A stretch of 64,000 nucleotides of DNA from an uncultured Pelagibacteraceae bacterium (GCA_902577765.1 CACHAK010000004.1:39547-103546), one strand, 5' to 3'; shown: positions 44,508 to 54,561, counted from the first letter of the stretch. Numbers and translations are program-made. Notes: generated by a model from the letters alone, not told the origin.

Positions 44508-44536
44508 TTGATTTTTTCTTACCTAGGGTCTATAAA
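44508..44536 (+). promoter_or_regulatory. sigma-70-type promoter for rpmI-rplT, predicted leaderless
   Basis: TTGATT at 44508-44513 and TATAAA at 44531-44536 are exactly 17 nt apart. The predicted start near 44543 leaves a leader of about 7 nt before the rpmI ATG at 44550, with no Shine-Dalgarno. Confidence 0.6.
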
Positions 44537-44549
44537 CCGTTCATCCAAT

Positions 44550-44747
44550 ATGAGTAAATTAAAAACAAAAAAGGGTGCTAATAAGAGATTTAGGCTTACA
44601 GCTTCAGGTAAAGTTAAATCATATCAAAGTGGAAAAAGACACGGTATGATTAAAAGATCGAATAATCAGATAAGAAACCAAAGAGGTTCTACTATTTTAT
44701 CTGAACAAGATGCCCGAATAGTTAAAAAGTTTTTACCCTACGCTTAA
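44550..44747 (+). CDS. rpmI: 50S ribosomal protein L35
   Basis: 65 aa basic protein; [20 protein letters not shown] and the SGKRHGM segment are the L35 signature. ATG 44550 is chosen over an in-frame start 42 nt upstream, which lies within the promoter region. Order infC-rpmI-rplT is universal. Confidence 0.95.
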   Translation: MSKLKTKKGANKRFRLTASGKVKSYQSGKRHGMIKRSNNQIRNQRGSTILSEQDARIVKKFLPYA

Positions 44748-44763
44748 TAAATAGGAAGATATA

Positions 44764-45120
44764 ATGGCAAGAGTTAAAAGAGGAGTTACTGCACACGCAA
44801 GACATAAAAAAGTAATTAAGCAAGCCAAAGGATATAGAGGCAGAAGAAAGAATACTTTTAAAGTCGCAAAGCAAGCTGTAGAAAAATCAATGCAGTACGC
44901 CTATCGTGATCGAAGAGTGAAAAAAAGAGAGTTTAGATCACTTTGGACCCAAAGAATAAATGCTGGAGCTAGATTACATGGAATTTCTTATTCAGTTTTC
45001 ATGAATGGTCTTAAAAAATTAAACATCGAATTAGATCGTAAAATTTTAGCTGATCTTGCTATGAATGAACCTACTTCTTTTGAGCATTTAGCAAAACAGG
45101 TTCAGTCCTCAGCCAAATAA
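44764..45120 (+). CDS. rplT: 50S ribosomal protein L20
   Basis: 118 aa rRNA-binding assembly protein. [17 protein letters not shown] and [11 protein letters not shown] are family-defining, as is [13 protein letters not shown]. It follows rpmI by 16 nt. In other bacteria L20 represses its own operon by binding the leader; the leader here is too short to hold that site. Confidence 0.97.
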   Translation: MARVKRGVTAHARHKKVIKQAKGYRGRRKNTFKVAKQAVEKSMQYAYRDRRVKKREFRSLWTQRINAGARLHGISYSVFMNGLKKLNIELDRKILADLAMNEPTSFEHLAKQVQSSAK

Positions 45121-45191
45121 TTCAGTTGGCATCATATTCTCAAGCATATTATTATTACAGAAAAAACTAAATCTGATATTGTTGTTCTACG

Positions 45192-46262
45192 ATGAAAGAT
45201 TTTAGAGAGCTAGAAACTGAAATTAAAAAAGCTTCAGATAAATTTACAAATATCGAAAGCATAAATGAATTTAGGATAAAATTTCTTGGTAAGAAGGGTA
45301 TTATTTCTCTCGAAATGAAAGAGCTAGCCAGTCTTTCTGGAGATGAAAGAAAGCAGCATGCTGAAAAATTAAATAAAATTAAAGACTCTGTTCTTGAAAT
45401 AATAGCTTCAAAGACTGAAGAGTTAAATAACGAGGAATTAGAAAAAAAACTTAACTCTGAAACTTTAGATATCACTCTATCTACTTCAAAGTCATACGGA
45501 ACTATTCACCCAATCAGTCAGGTTATAGAGGAAGTTATAACTATATTTGGCGACTTAGATTTTTTTGTTGCTGAAGGACCTGAAGTTGAAACTGATTACA
45601 ATAATTTTACTGCTTTAAATACTTCTGAACATCACCCTGCACGACAAATGCATGATACTTTTTATGTTGAAACTGAGACTGATGGAATGCCAAATGTTCT
45701 GCGAACTCATACTTCGCCAGTTCAAATAAGAAGTATGTTAAAGCAAAAACCACCAATTCGATTAATTGCTCCCGGAAAAACGTTTAGATGTGATAATGAT
45801 CAAACGCACTCTCCTATGTTCCATCAAGTTGAGGGTTTAGTAATAGATCAAGAAAGCAACATGAGCCACCTCAAAGGATGTTTAGAAATATTCCTCAAGA
45901 CTTTTTTTGAGACTGATAGATTAAATATGAGATTTCGACCTAGTCATTTCCCCTTTACTGAACCATCTGCAGAAGTTGATATTGGATACACTAAGAAAGG
46001 AAATCAATTAATTATTGGAGAGGGTGAGGATTGGTTGGAAATTTTAGGGTGTGGAATGGTTCATCCAAATGTGCTTGAAAATGTAAATATCAATTCAAAT
46101 GAATATCAAGGTTATGCATTTGGTATGGGTATAGAGAGGCTTGCAATGCTCAAATACGGAATAAGTGATTTAAGAACTTTCTTTGATAGTGATCTTAGAT
46201 GGAATAAGCATTATGGCTTTTCACCTTTGAATATACCTTCGATCATAGGAGACTTAAGCTAG
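45192..46262 (+). CDS. pheS: phenylalanyl-tRNA synthetase alpha subunit
   Basis: 356 aa class IIc synthetase subunit. The N-terminal coiled coil (residues about 1-90) is followed by LRTHTSPVQIRSM, FRCDNDQTHSPMFHQVEGL and the motif 3 segment GMGIERLAMLKYGI. It starts 71 nt after rplT and abuts pheT (stop then ATG with no spacer). Confidence 0.97.
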   Translation: MKDFRELETEIKKASDKFTNIESINEFRIKFLGKKGIISLEMKELASLSGDERKQHAEKLNKIKDSVLEIIASKTEELNNEELEKKLNSETLDITLSTSKSYGTIHPISQVIEEVITIFGDLDFFVAEGPEVETDYNNFTALNTSEHHPARQMHDTFYVETETDGMPNVLRTHTSPVQIRSMLKQKPPIRLIAPGKTFRCDNDQTHSPMFHQVEGLVIDQESNMSHLKGCLEIFLKTFFETDRLNMRFRPSHFPFTEPSAEVDIGYTKKGNQLIIGEGEDWLEILGCGMVHPNVLENVNINSNEYQGYAFGMGIERLAMLKYGISDLRTFFDSDLRWNKHYGFSPLNIPSIIGDLS

Positions 46263-48650
46263 ATGAAATTTAGTTATTCGTGGTTAACTGAGCATCTTAA
46301 GACAAGTGCTCATTTCGAAGAAATTGAAAAGAAACTCACTTCAATCGGTCTTGAAGTTGAAGATATTCAAGACACAGGAAAAACATATCAGGATTTTATT
46401 GTTGGACAGGTGCTTGAAGAAAAAAAACACCCAAATGCGGATAAATTAAAACTATGCAAAGTTGATATTGGCAAGGAAAAAGTTGATGTAGTTTGTGGTG
46501 CGCCAAATGTAGAGAAAGGCATGAAGGTGGTTTATGCGCCAGTTGGTTCAACAATTCCGGTTAATCAAATGAAAATTAAAGCTGCCAAGATTAGAGGGGT
46601 AGAATCCTATGGAATGATGTGTTCAGAATATGAACTTGGTATTTCAAATGAGCATGATGGAATAATTCGACTTGAGGAAAAAGAAACTATTGGAAGATCT
46701 TTTTCAGAGATTTATGGCCTTAATGATATTGTAATAGAAATTGGTATCACTCCAAATCGACAAGATTGTCTTGGTGTAAAAGGAATAGCTCGAGATCTTG
46801 CTTCAGCTGGCATGGGGGAATTGTTAGAGAGAAAAATATCTAGAGAAAAAGGCTCCTTTAAATCACCAATTAAAATTGAAATACAAGATAATAAAATATG
46901 CTCAGCCTTTGCTGGAAGATATTTTAGAAATGTAAAGAATACTGAAAGCCCGGAATGGCTTAAAAATAAACTTAAGTCAATAGGTTTAAGGCCAATATCT
47001 GCGCTGGTAGATATCACTAATTTTGTAATGTTTGACGAGAACCGGCCACTTCACGTTTACGATGCAGACAAAATAGATGGCAAAATTATAGTACGTACAG
47101 CAAATGATGGAGAAAGTTTCCTAGCGCTAGATGAAAAAGATTATCACCTAAAAAATGGTATGTGCGTAATAGCGGATGAAAAAAAGGTACTAGGCTTAGG
47201 GGGGATCATGGGGGGCGAAAGTACAGGTTGCAGCACTGGGACAAAGAACGTTTTACTTGAATCAGCCTTATTTGATGAGATTAATACAGCCAAGACGGGA
47301 AGAAACTTGTCAATTCTAAGTGATGCAAGATATCGTTTTGAAAGAGGCATTGATCCAAATTCAACCTTAAAAGGAATAGACCTTGCAACACAATTAATTC
47401 TTGAAATATGTGGTGGTGAGTGCAGTGAGGTTGAGTTGGCTGGAAACATTAAAGAAAATAAAAATGAGGTTTCAACTTCTAGTAGTTATATTTCAAGAAG
47501 ACTTGGTTTTGAAGTTTCTGATAAAGAATTGATATCAATACTTAGTTCTTTAGGAATTGAAACGAGCCAAACAGGTGAAGTTATCAAATGTTCAATACCT
47601 TCTTGGAGACAAGATATTCACGGAGAAGCCGACATAAGTGAAGAAGTTATTCGTATTAAAGGATATGAAAATATTCCGATAAGTAATATTAGACTAAAAA
47701 GTAAAATTAATAAAAATATCTTAAATTACGCACAAAAGAAATTGATGAAAGCAAGACACTTTATTGCTTCGATTGAATATGATGAATTAGTAACATTTTC
47801 ATTCACAGATTCAAAAAATTGTGCAGTGTTTGGCGATATAAATAAACTAAAAATTGTAAATCCTATCTCAGAAGAGCTGGACATATTAAGACCTAATCTT
47901 CTGCCTAATCTTCTTCAAGCAATTAAAAAAAACAAGAATAGAAACTTTGACTCATTCTCGATCTTTGAAATAGGCAGTCAGTACAGATCAACATCTCCCG
48001 AGGATCAATTGAACGTTGCATGCGGAATTAAATCAGGAATTAAGACAGAAAAGTCCTGGAAGAATATGCAGACGGAATTTGATATATATGATGTAAAACA
48101 AGATTTAACTTCCTTAATTGATTATTTAATGCCAGGTAACAAAAAAATATCTGTCTCTAATGACTGTCCTTCCTGGTATCATCCTGGAAGATCTGGTTCG
48201 ATAAAAATTAATAATTCTGTAATTGCTGGATATTTTGGAGAGTTGCATCCAAGAGTTGCAAATCAATTTAAAATTAAGAATAAAACAAATATATTTGAGT
48301 TATACCTTGATGAATTGCCAAACACAGAAAAGAAAACTACCAACAAGCCTGTACTTAACTTAAGTGATTTTCAGATTGTCACAAGAGACTTTGCTTTTGT
48401 TATTGATAAAAAAGTAAAAAGCGAAGAAGTTGTTACTTCAGCCTTTAAAGTAGATAAGGAATTAATTAGAAATGTTGAAATCTTCGATTTATTTGAAGAT
48501 GATAGTCTGGGAAAAGACAAAAAGTCCATTGCTATTAAGGTTACATTACAATCTAACGAAAAAACTCTTGCCGAAAATGACATTTCTGAAATAAGTTCAA
48601 AAATAATTAAATCTGTGGAAAAGTCTACTTCCGGAACTGTAAGATCCTAA
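46263..48650 (+). CDS. pheT: phenylalanyl-tRNA synthetase beta subunit
   Basis: 795 aa. Domains in order: N-terminal tRNA-binding OB fold (VGQVLEEKKHPNADKLKLC, residues about 42-150), B3/B4 editing domain (GLRPISALVDITNFVM; MGGESTGCS), B5, a catalytic-like domain (FSIFEIGSQYRS) and a C-terminal ferredoxin-like anticodon domain (RDFAFVIDKKVKSEEV). Full-length; forms the (alpha-beta)2 enzyme with PheS. Confidence 0.96.
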   Translation: MKFSYSWLTEHLKTSAHFEEIEKKLTSIGLEVEDIQDTGKTYQDFIVGQVLEEKKHPNADKLKLCKVDIGKEKVDVVCGAPNVEKGMKVVYAPVGSTIPVNQMKIKAAKIRGVESYGMMCSEYELGISNEHDGIIRLEEKETIGRSFSEIYGLNDIVIEIGITPNRQDCLGVKGIARDLASAGMGELLERKISREKGSFKSPIKIEIQDNKICSAFAGRYFRNVKNTESPEWLKNKLKSIGLRPISALVDITNFVMFDENRPLHVYDADKIDGKIIVRTANDGESFLALDEKDYHLKNGMCVIADEKKVLGLGGIMGGESTGCSTGTKNVLLESALFDEINTAKTGRNLSILSDARYRFERGIDPNSTLKGIDLATQLILEICGGECSEVELAGNIKENKNEVSTSSSYISRRLGFEVSDKELISILSSLGIETSQTGEVIKCSIPSWRQDIHGEADISEEVIRIKGYENIPISNIRLKSKINKNILNYAQKKLMKARHFIASIEYDELVTFSFTDSKNCAVFGDINKLKIVNPISEELDILRPNLLPNLLQAIKKNKNRNFDSFSIFEIGSQYRSTSPEDQLNVACGIKSGIKTEKSWKNMQTEFDIYDVKQDLTSLIDYLMPGNKKISVSNDCPSWYHPGRSGSIKINNSVIAGYFGELHPRVANQFKIKNKTNIFELYLDELPNTEKKTTNKPVLNLSDFQIVTRDFAFVIDKKVKSEEVVTSAFKVDKELIRNVEIFDLFEDDSLGKDKKSIAIKVTLQSNEKTLAENDISEISSKIIKSVEKSTSGTVRS

Positions 48651-48662
48651 ACTAAAAATATT

Positions 48663-50462
48663 ATGACTGGCACTAAAAACATAAGAAATTTTTCTATTAT
48701 TGCTCATATTGATCATGGAAAATCTACTTTAGCTGACAGATTGATTCAATTTTGTGGAGGGCTTTCTGAAAGAGAAATGAAAGCACAGGTGCTTGACTCT
48801 ATGGATATTGAAAGAGAACGTGGAATAACAATCAAAGCTCAAACTGTACAATTAAAATACAAAGCAAAAAATGGCGAAACGTACACACTAAATATTATTG
48901 ATACACCTGGCCATGTTGACTTCAGCTATGAAGTAAACAGATCATTATCTGCTTGCGAGGGATCGCTATTGGTTGTTGATGCAAGTCAGGGCGTTGAAGC
49001 TCAAACATTAGCAAATTTATATCAAGCTGTAGAAAATGATCATGTAATTATACCCGTTTTAAATAAAATAGATTTACCAGCAGCGGATCCCGAGAGAGTG
49101 AAAAAACAGATAGAAGACATTTTAGGTATTGATACCAGTAACGTAATTGAAATTTCTGCTAAATCAGGTCACGGCATTGAAGAAGTTTTAGAAAATATTG
49201 TAAACGAATTACCATCTCCTGTAGGTGATGAAAGTAAACAATTAAAAGCAATGTTAGTAGATAGTTGGTATGATGCCTACCTGGGTGTTGTGATATTGGT
49301 TCGTGTGATAGACGGAGTTCTAAAAAAGGGTATGGAGGTTCGTTTTCATCAAACTAATACAAAACATTTAATAGAGAGAATTGGTTGTTTCACACCAAAA
49401 ATGTTAGATAACGAGCTTATCAATGCTGGTGAATTAGGTTTTATAACAGCTGCAATTAAAGAAGTAGCTCAAACTAAGGTTGGGGATACAATACTACTAG
49501 CTAACGATAAACAAACAGAGCCTTTACCTGGCTTCAAGCCAAGTCAGCCGGTAGTATTTTGTGGATTATTTCCAACAAATGCTGCTGATTTTAAATTCTT
49601 AAAAGATGCGTTAGCCAAGTTAAAGCTTAACGACTCTAGTTTTCATTTCGAACAAGAAACCTCAGCGGCTCTTGGAATGGGTTTTAGATGCGGTTTTCTT
49701 GGATTATTACATTTAGAAATTATTGTTGAGAGACTTGATAGAGAGTTCAATTTAGATCTTATAACTACAGCTCCAAGTGTTATTTATAATTTAGTATTAA
49801 ATGACGGAAGCTCACTTGAATTACATAACCCAGCAGATATGCCTGAGGTTATGAAAATTAAAAGTATTTCTGAACCTTGGATTAAAGCAACAATTATTTG
49901 TCCTGATGAATATTTAGGTAGCATCATATCTCTCTGTGAAGATAAGAGAGGAATGCAAACAGAATTATCTTATTCTGGATCAAGAGTAATTTTAAATTAT
50001 AAGTTACCTCTAAATGAAATTGTTTTTGATTTTTATGATCGCTTGAAGTCAATTTCTAGTGGATATGCAAGTTTTGATTATGAAATTGATGAGTATATTG
50101 AAAGTGATTTGGTAAGACTTAGTATATTAGTAAATGATGAGTCAGTAGATGCTCTGTCAATTATTGTTCACAGAAGTTTTTCTGAAAAAAAAGGTCGCGC
50201 TGTTTGTGAGAAACTAAAAGAATTAATTCCTCGTCATCAATTCCATATTCCAATTCAAGCAGCAATTGGCGGAAAAATTATTGCCCGCGAAACTGTCAGA
50301 GGATATCGAAAAAATGTTATTGAGAGAATACATGGTGGCGGAGCTACTGATAGAAAAAGAAAACTACTTGATAAGCAGAAAAAAGGAAAACAGAGACTTA
50401 GAACTTACGGTAAGGTCGATATCCCACAAGAAGCCTTTATCGCTGCTTTAAAAGTTGAATAA
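48663..50462 (+). CDS. lepA: elongation factor 4 (LepA)
   Basis: 599 aa translational GTPase that back-translocates stalled ribosomes. G1 [14 protein letters not shown]2 RERGIT, G3 DTPGH, G4 NKIDLP are intact. The LepA-specific C-terminal domain includes [25 protein letters not shown]. Its TAA stop is followed at once by tRNA-Ser. Confidence 0.97.
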   Translation: MTGTKNIRNFSIIAHIDHGKSTLADRLIQFCGGLSEREMKAQVLDSMDIERERGITIKAQTVQLKYKAKNGETYTLNIIDTPGHVDFSYEVNRSLSACEGSLLVVDASQGVEAQTLANLYQAVENDHVIIPVLNKIDLPAADPERVKKQIEDILGIDTSNVIEISAKSGHGIEEVLENIVNELPSPVGDESKQLKAMLVDSWYDAYLGVVILVRVIDGVLKKGMEVRFHQTNTKHLIERIGCFTPKMLDNELINAGELGFITAAIKEVAQTKVGDTILLANDKQTEPLPGFKPSQPVVFCGLFPTNAADFKFLKDALAKLKLNDSSFHFEQETSAALGMGFRCGFLGLLHLEIIVERLDREFNLDLITTAPSVIYNLVLNDGSSLELHNPADMPEVMKIKSISEPWIKATIICPDEYLGSIISLCEDKRGMQTELSYSGSRVILNYKLPLNEIVFDFYDRLKSISSGYASFDYEIDEYIESDLVRLSILVNDESVDALSIIVHRSFSEKKGRAVCEKLKELIPRHQFHIPIQAAIGGKIIARETVRGYRKNVIERIHGGGATDRKRKLLDKQKKGKQRLRTYGKVDIPQEAFIAALKVE

Positions 50463-50552
50463 GGAAAGGTGGCCGAGTGGTTGAAGGCGCACGCTTGGAA
50501 AGCGTGTATGCGGGTGACCGTATCGAGGGTTCGAATCCCTTCCTTTCCGCCA
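50463..50552 (+). tRNA. tRNA-Ser(GGA)
   Basis: 90 nt with a long variable arm, as expected for serine. The acceptor GGAAAGG pairs with CCTTTCC, the discriminator is G, and CCA is encoded. The anticodon loop TTGGAAA between CACGC and GCGTG gives GGA. The first base is the base directly after the lepA stop codon. Confidence 0.96.
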
Positions 50553-50568
50553 TTTAAGTATAGCTAAA

Positions 50569-52566
50569 TTACTTCTTATTGATTTCTTTAATCCTTTCGA
50601 TAATTAGATTATTAATCATTTCAGCCCCAAGCTCAGATGGATGTTCATCATCAGCATAAAATATTTTATTATCGTAATAAGCAACACATCTATTTTTTAT
50701 TTGATTGTCACAAAAGAGTTCTTGTGGATACACTCTGTAGATATTTTTATGAATTAAACTATCCAATAATTTGAAGCTACTTTCATTTCTTTTTTTATAT
50801 ACCTCGTAAGAAGTTGTAATATCTTTTACATTGTATCTATTGTAAAATATTCTTCTTGGGACGTTCCAGCCAACTTCAGGTATAGGGTATACCAAAATAA
50901 TTTTATTTTTCTTGGCTAAACTATAAATAGTATCTTCAAAAGATGTTTCAATACTTTCATAGTTTCCAACTGAGATAAAATCGCTTCCCCATGGATTTCC
51001 ATTATTCTCAATACCACCTTCCTGGTTATCAAATAAAACTTTGTTTAGATATAGTGGAAATCTTCCACCTATAATAATTATAGAATTATCATTCTTGGAT
51101 AACAATCTCAGGGTTTTTTGAAAATACTCATTATTACATTTCTTGTCTCTTATTTTTGTTTCAGTTAAAAACTGATCAAACCCAGGAAAAAATAAACATC
51201 CAGTATATGTTGAGGTAATAAAATTAAAATTCATTGAAATTACTTTATCTTTCAAATCATTCATTATTGACCCCATATGACTATCGCCAATGAGAAAAAC
51301 TTTATCTTTAGATGAACTATTAAAAGTACAATTAATTTTTTTATTATAGCATTCATTATTATTTGAATCTTTTAATTCTTTCCAAGGTTCAGAAGAAATA
51401 CTTCTTAACTGTTCGGGGACCCTATTTTTGTACCCTTCATTTTGTGAAACTGATACGCCAAACAAAACTATGATAAAAAAACTTAAAGCAAGTGAGTATG
51501 ATATTTTTTTAAAACTAAGATTTTTATTTCTTGCTGGTCTTTCTACAAGATAATAGGTAAAAACAGACAGTATTAGTATTAATATACCGAGAAACGATTG
51601 TTTAACTAAACTACCCGAAGCAAATTCTGTAATTCTTGCGAAAGCAAATATTGGATAGTGCCATAAATACAGCGAATATGATATTAGTCCAAAGAAAACA
51701 ATTATTTTTATAGATAATAGCCTCGCAATGATTTCGCCTTTTTCTGAGAAAAATATCAAAAGTGAAATACCTAATATTGGTATTATTGTAATAAATGATG
51801 GATGTCTTAAATCATCATCAAAAATGAACAATGACAAGATGATAAGAATAAGGCCAGTAGATGAGAAAACTGTATTTGTAATAATACTTCTTTTTCGAGG
51901 TTGAATGACCAGCTTAATATAACTAATTATTGAGCCTGCCATTAATTCCCACAATCTTGTTGGCAAAATATAAAAATTTAAGGATGGATTTATATAACTT
52001 AAATAATTTGCTAAAAGCAAACTAATTAAAAAAATAATAATTAAAAATGGAAATAATGCTGAATTATATCTCAAAAATATGAGCAATAAAATAATTGGAA
52101 ATAATATATAAAATTGTTCTTCAACTGAAAGTGACCAAGTATGAAGAAAAGGAATGTGAAAGCTTGTTTCAGCTGCATACTCAAGACCAGTAAAATAAAA
52201 ATAAAAATTAGATACAAATCCGGCAGAACTAATGATCGAATTTGATAAATTTATGTAATCTTTAGGTAAAAGAAAAATCCATGCAAAAGCCATTGAAGCA
52301 ATCATTACCGCAAAGAGTACTGGTAAAATTCTTCTGATACGCCTTTCATAAAAGTACTTAAACGAAAATTCTTTTGTACCTTGTAATTCTTTGATTATTA
52401 TTGAGGTAATTAAATAGCCTGATATTACAAAAAAAATATCAACACCAATAAAGCCTCCACTAAGAAATTGTTTCCCAAATAAAGTTATTTGCGCGTGGTA
52501 AATTATAACTGATGCAACAGCTATTGCTCTTAATCCATCAATTTCTGGCCGGTAAGTTATTTTCAT
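50569..52566 (-). CDS. OafA/YrhL-type membrane O-acyltransferase with C-terminal SGNH domain
   Basis: 665 aa. Residues 1-380 form an acyltransferase_3 domain with about ten helices; YRPEIDGLRAIAV and the HTWSLSVEEQFY motif hold the catalytic His. Residues about 420-665 form a periplasmic SGNH hydrolase-like domain with GDSHMGS (Ser) and DDEHPSELG (Asp/His). Such fusions acetylate LPS O-antigen, peptidoglycan or exopolysaccharide. Oriented against the tRNA-Ser, with a small membrane ORF just upstream. Confidence 0.88.
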   Translation of the reverse strand: MKITYRPEIDGLRAIAVASVIIYHAQITLFGKQFLSGGFIGVDIFFVISGYLITSIIIKELQGTKEFSFKYFYERRIRRILPVLFAVMIASMAFAWIFLLPKDYINLSNSIISSAGFVSNFYFYFTGLEYAAETSFHIPFLHTWSLSVEEQFYILFPIILLLIFLRYNSALFPFLIIIFLISLLLANYLSYINPSLNFYILPTRLWELMAGSIISYIKLVIQPRKRSIITNTVFSSTGLILIILSLFIFDDDLRHPSFITIIPILGISLLIFFSEKGEIIARLLSIKIIVFFGLISYSLYLWHYPIFAFARITEFASGSLVKQSFLGILILILSVFTYYLVERPARNKNLSFKKISYSLALSFFIIVLFGVSVSQNEGYKNRVPEQLRSISSEPWKELKDSNNNECYNKKINCTFNSSSKDKVFLIGDSHMGSIMNDLKDKVISMNFNFITSTYTGCLFFPGFDQFLTETKIRDKKCNNEYFQKTLRLLSKNDNSIIIIGGRFPLYLNKVLFDNQEGGIENNGNPWGSDFISVGNYESIETSFEDTIYSLAKKNKIILVYPIPEVGWNVPRRIFYNRYNVKDITTSYEVYKKRNESSFKLLDSLIHKNIYRVYPQELFCDNQIKNRCVAYYDNKIFYADDEHPSELGAEMINNLIIERIKEINKK

Positions 52567-52582
52567 GAAAAAAATTTAAGAA

Positions 52583-52747
52583 TTATAGCCCTCCAGTTAT
52601 AAGGCCAACCATTCCCATAACAAGCCATAATATCAGCATTGTTCTCTCATTAAATGCTCTTGTACTTTCAATATTTTTTATCTGTTTGTATATTACCATG
52701 GATAAAAGTATTGCTAAGACTAAAAGGTATATAACTGTAAATATCAT
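52583..52747 (-). CDS. 54-aa two-helix membrane miniprotein
   Basis: ATG at 52747, TAA at 52585-52583 on the reverse strand. Residues 1-20 and 37-54 are hydrophobic helices joined by the charged linker KQIKNIESTRAFNER. The second ends in Gly-rich MGMVGLITGGL, which looks like a helix-packing motif. It ends 16 nt before the acyltransferase start, same strand, so it may be its first operon partner. No family recognised. Confidence 0.5.
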   Translation of the reverse strand: MIFTVIYLLVLAILLSMVIYKQIKNIESTRAFNERTMLILWLVMGMVGLITGGL

Positions 52748-52793
52748 GTGATTAATAGTATCAATTCAGCCTTGGAAGTATATAAATTAAAGC

Positions 52794-53996
52794 ATGCAGT
52801 TATTCAGACATTCATATTCAACATTAGTTATTATTGGAGGTTGCGTTCTCCTTCTCGTTTCTTTTGGAATAAGGCATTCATCTGGACTTTACTTGATCCC
52901 GATTTCTGAACATATACAAACAGGTAGAGAAGTATTTGGATTTGCCATTGCAATACAATTTCTTATGATTGGCATCGGATCACCAATTTTTGGTGCCATA
53001 GCAGATAAATATAGTTCATCGGTAGCTGGCCTATTAGGAGTAATTTTCTTCTTAATCGGACTTTACTTGATGTCACTTGTTGAAGGTTCAATACTTCTAA
53101 TCGTTTCACAAATAATTTTTGGATTTGGATGCGCTGGATGTGGTACCGCTGTAATATTAGGGGCTGTTGGTAAAGCTGTAACAGGCAAATATCAAACATT
53201 ATCTCTAGGTGTTGTAATGGCTGCTGGTTCTCTGGGTCAATTTTTAATTGTTCCTCTTACAGGCTTCTTAATAGAAATGAGTGATTGGCAAAGATCAATC
53301 TTATATCTTTGTTTTATTTCACTTATCATGATTTTATTCTCACTAGTATTAACAAAGCATTCATCCAAAAGTGGAATAAATGATGAAGTTAATAGGTCTT
53401 TAGTATCTGTTTTAAATGAAGCCTTTGCAAATAAGAGCTATGTCTTACTAACAATTGGTTTTTTTGTTTGTGGTTTTCATATTTCTTTTATAGCAACTCA
53501 TCTACCCGCATACCTCGATGATTTATCTTTGCCCATGTGGATCGGTTCCTGGTCTTTAGCACTAATCGGTTTATTTAATGTAATAGGCACACTTGTTTTT
53601 GGTCACTTAGGTGACCTAAGGTCTAAAAAAAATCTGTTGGTAATCTTGTATACTCTTCGTGCCCTACTGTTTTTAATTTTTATCTTTTTGCCAAAAACTG
53701 AAATAACAGTTTTAATTTTTGCGTCACTTCTTGGAATTCTATGGCTATCTACAGTGCCTCTTACCAGTGGAATTATATCAGTTATTTTTGGATCAAAATA
53801 TATGTCTATGCTGTATGGTTTTACTTTCTTATCTCACCAAGTCGGTTCGTTTGTTGGGTCATGGTTTGGAGGCAGGTTTTATGATTATTATGGTTCTTAT
53901 GATATTATGTGGTGGGCTTGTGTGATTTTAGGGTTTGCTTCTGCAGTAGTTCATTTTCCAATTAAAGAAACACCACTAGTCAAAATGGCAAATTAA
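52794..53996 (+). CDS. MFS transporter, monocarboxylate/oxalate-formate antiporter-like
   Basis: 400 aa with twelve predicted helices. Motif A-like loop GAIADKYSS is after helix 2 and GHLGDLRSKK after helix 8, so both halves are complete. The start SYSTLVIIGGCVLLLVSFGIRHSSGL resembles the oxalate/formate and monocarboxylate MFS branch. Substrate unknown. It diverges from the small membrane ORF. Confidence 0.85.
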   Translation: MQLFRHSYSTLVIIGGCVLLLVSFGIRHSSGLYLIPISEHIQTGREVFGFAIAIQFLMIGIGSPIFGAIADKYSSSVAGLLGVIFFLIGLYLMSLVEGSILLIVSQIIFGFGCAGCGTAVILGAVGKAVTGKYQTLSLGVVMAAGSLGQFLIVPLTGFLIEMSDWQRSILYLCFISLIMILFSLVLTKHSSKSGINDEVNRSLVSVLNEAFANKSYVLLTIGFFVCGFHISFIATHLPAYLDDLSLPMWIGSWSLALIGLFNVIGTLVFGHLGDLRSKKNLLVILYTLRALLFLIFIFLPKTEITVLIFASLLGILWLSTVPLTSGIISVIFGSKYMSMLYGFTFLSHQVGSFVGSWFGGRFYDYYGSYDIMWWACVILGFASAVVHFPIKETPLVKMAN

Positions 53997-54018
53997 ATCA
54001 GTAGTTTAATTGTTTGAA

Positions 54019-54054
54019 CAAATATAAAAAAACTTATATTTGAAATGTTTTTTT
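54019..54054 (+). terminator. probable terminator of the MFS gene
   Basis: CAAATATAA (54019-54027) and TTATATTTG (54034-54042) pair perfectly around AAAAAC. Seven T follow at 54048-54054. The stem is A-T only plus one G-C, so strength is uncertain. Confidence 0.45.
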
Positions 54055-54073
54055 AGATAACTAATTAAATATT

Positions 54074-54298
54074 GTGCCTAAGAGTTCAAAAAAAAGATCA
54101 TTGGTAAAAGCTCTTACCTGGAGAGTAACTGCAACAGCAGACACATTCTTAATCAGTTATCTAGTAATTTTAAAATCAGATTTTTCAGTTCTTGAAACTG
54201 CTGGTTTAATTGCCGCATTGGAAGTAATTACAAAGGTAACTATTTATTATTTTCATGAAAGAATATGGAATTCTTTATCTTGGGGTATGGAGTCTTAA
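54074..54298 (+). CDS. DUF2061 small membrane protein
   Basis: 74 aa. Basic start (PKSSKKRSLVKALTWRVTATADT), two membrane helices and the C-terminal YYFHERIWN are the DUF2061 family pattern. The start is GTG. Function unknown; in some bacteria this domain is fused to sulfate-assimilation proteins, which is not seen here. Confidence 0.83.
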   Translation: MPKSSKKRSLVKALTWRVTATADTFLISYLVILKSDFSVLETAGLIAALEVITKVTIYYFHERIWNSLSWGMES

Positions 54299-54342
54299 TT
54301 AAATATTTTTTATTAAATATTGATTCTTATAGTAAAAACTAT

Positions 54343-54359
54343 TTATCCACTTATCCACA
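54343..54359 (+). promoter_or_regulatory. two tandem DnaA-box-like 9-mers
   Basis: TTATCCACT (54343-54351) and the exact consensus TTATCCACA (54351-54359) are arranged head to tail with one shared base, within an otherwise A+T-only stretch. They lie about 70 nt before the G+C-rich RNA candidate. Two boxes alone are too few to call an origin; DnaA-dependent transcription control is possible. Confidence 0.45.
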
Positions 54360-54427
54360 TCGTATAAGGAGTTTTTTTAATAAAACTTATTTAAAATATT
54401 TTTCCTATTTGCTAATATTTCTCTATC

Positions 54428-54533
54428 GGACGAACAAAGAACGAAAGCCCTTCGGGGAGTTTGTCGGCGGGAAGCCGAGTTTCGGGGCGGAATGGAGACC
54501 TTTAGGGGTTTGTGTTGCGCCCCGTTTTTTTTT
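54428..54533 (+). ncRNA. candidate structured RNA, trans-acting sRNA or leader of the LysE gene
   Basis: About 105 nt whose G+C content is far above the surroundings. Visible helices: GACGAAC/GTTTGTC (54429-54435 with 54459-54465) enclosing a CCC-TTCG-GGG tetraloop (54448-54457), CGGC-GGGAA-GCCG (54465-54477) and a final terminator stem. Stems one and two compete for base 54465, which could be a switch. No Rfam family is recognised. The lysE start is 28 nt after the T run. Confidence 0.55.
54483..54533 (+). terminator. strong rho-independent terminator before lysE
   Basis: CGGGGCG (54483-54489) pairs perfectly with CGCCCCG (54518-54524) and nine T follow (54525-54533). An inner AGACC/GGTTT helix lies in the loop. 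It is the strongest terminator in the window and stands 28 nt before a gene start, so it either ends a small RNA or works as an attenuator. Confidence 0.85.
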
Positions 54534-54561
54534 GCTCCCTTAAATACTATTGCTCGTTCAT

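Noticed and set aside
54343..54420. Chromosome replication origin
   Set aside because: Only two DnaA-like boxes, no further boxes in either orientation and no usual origin neighbours. Kept as a regulatory observation only.
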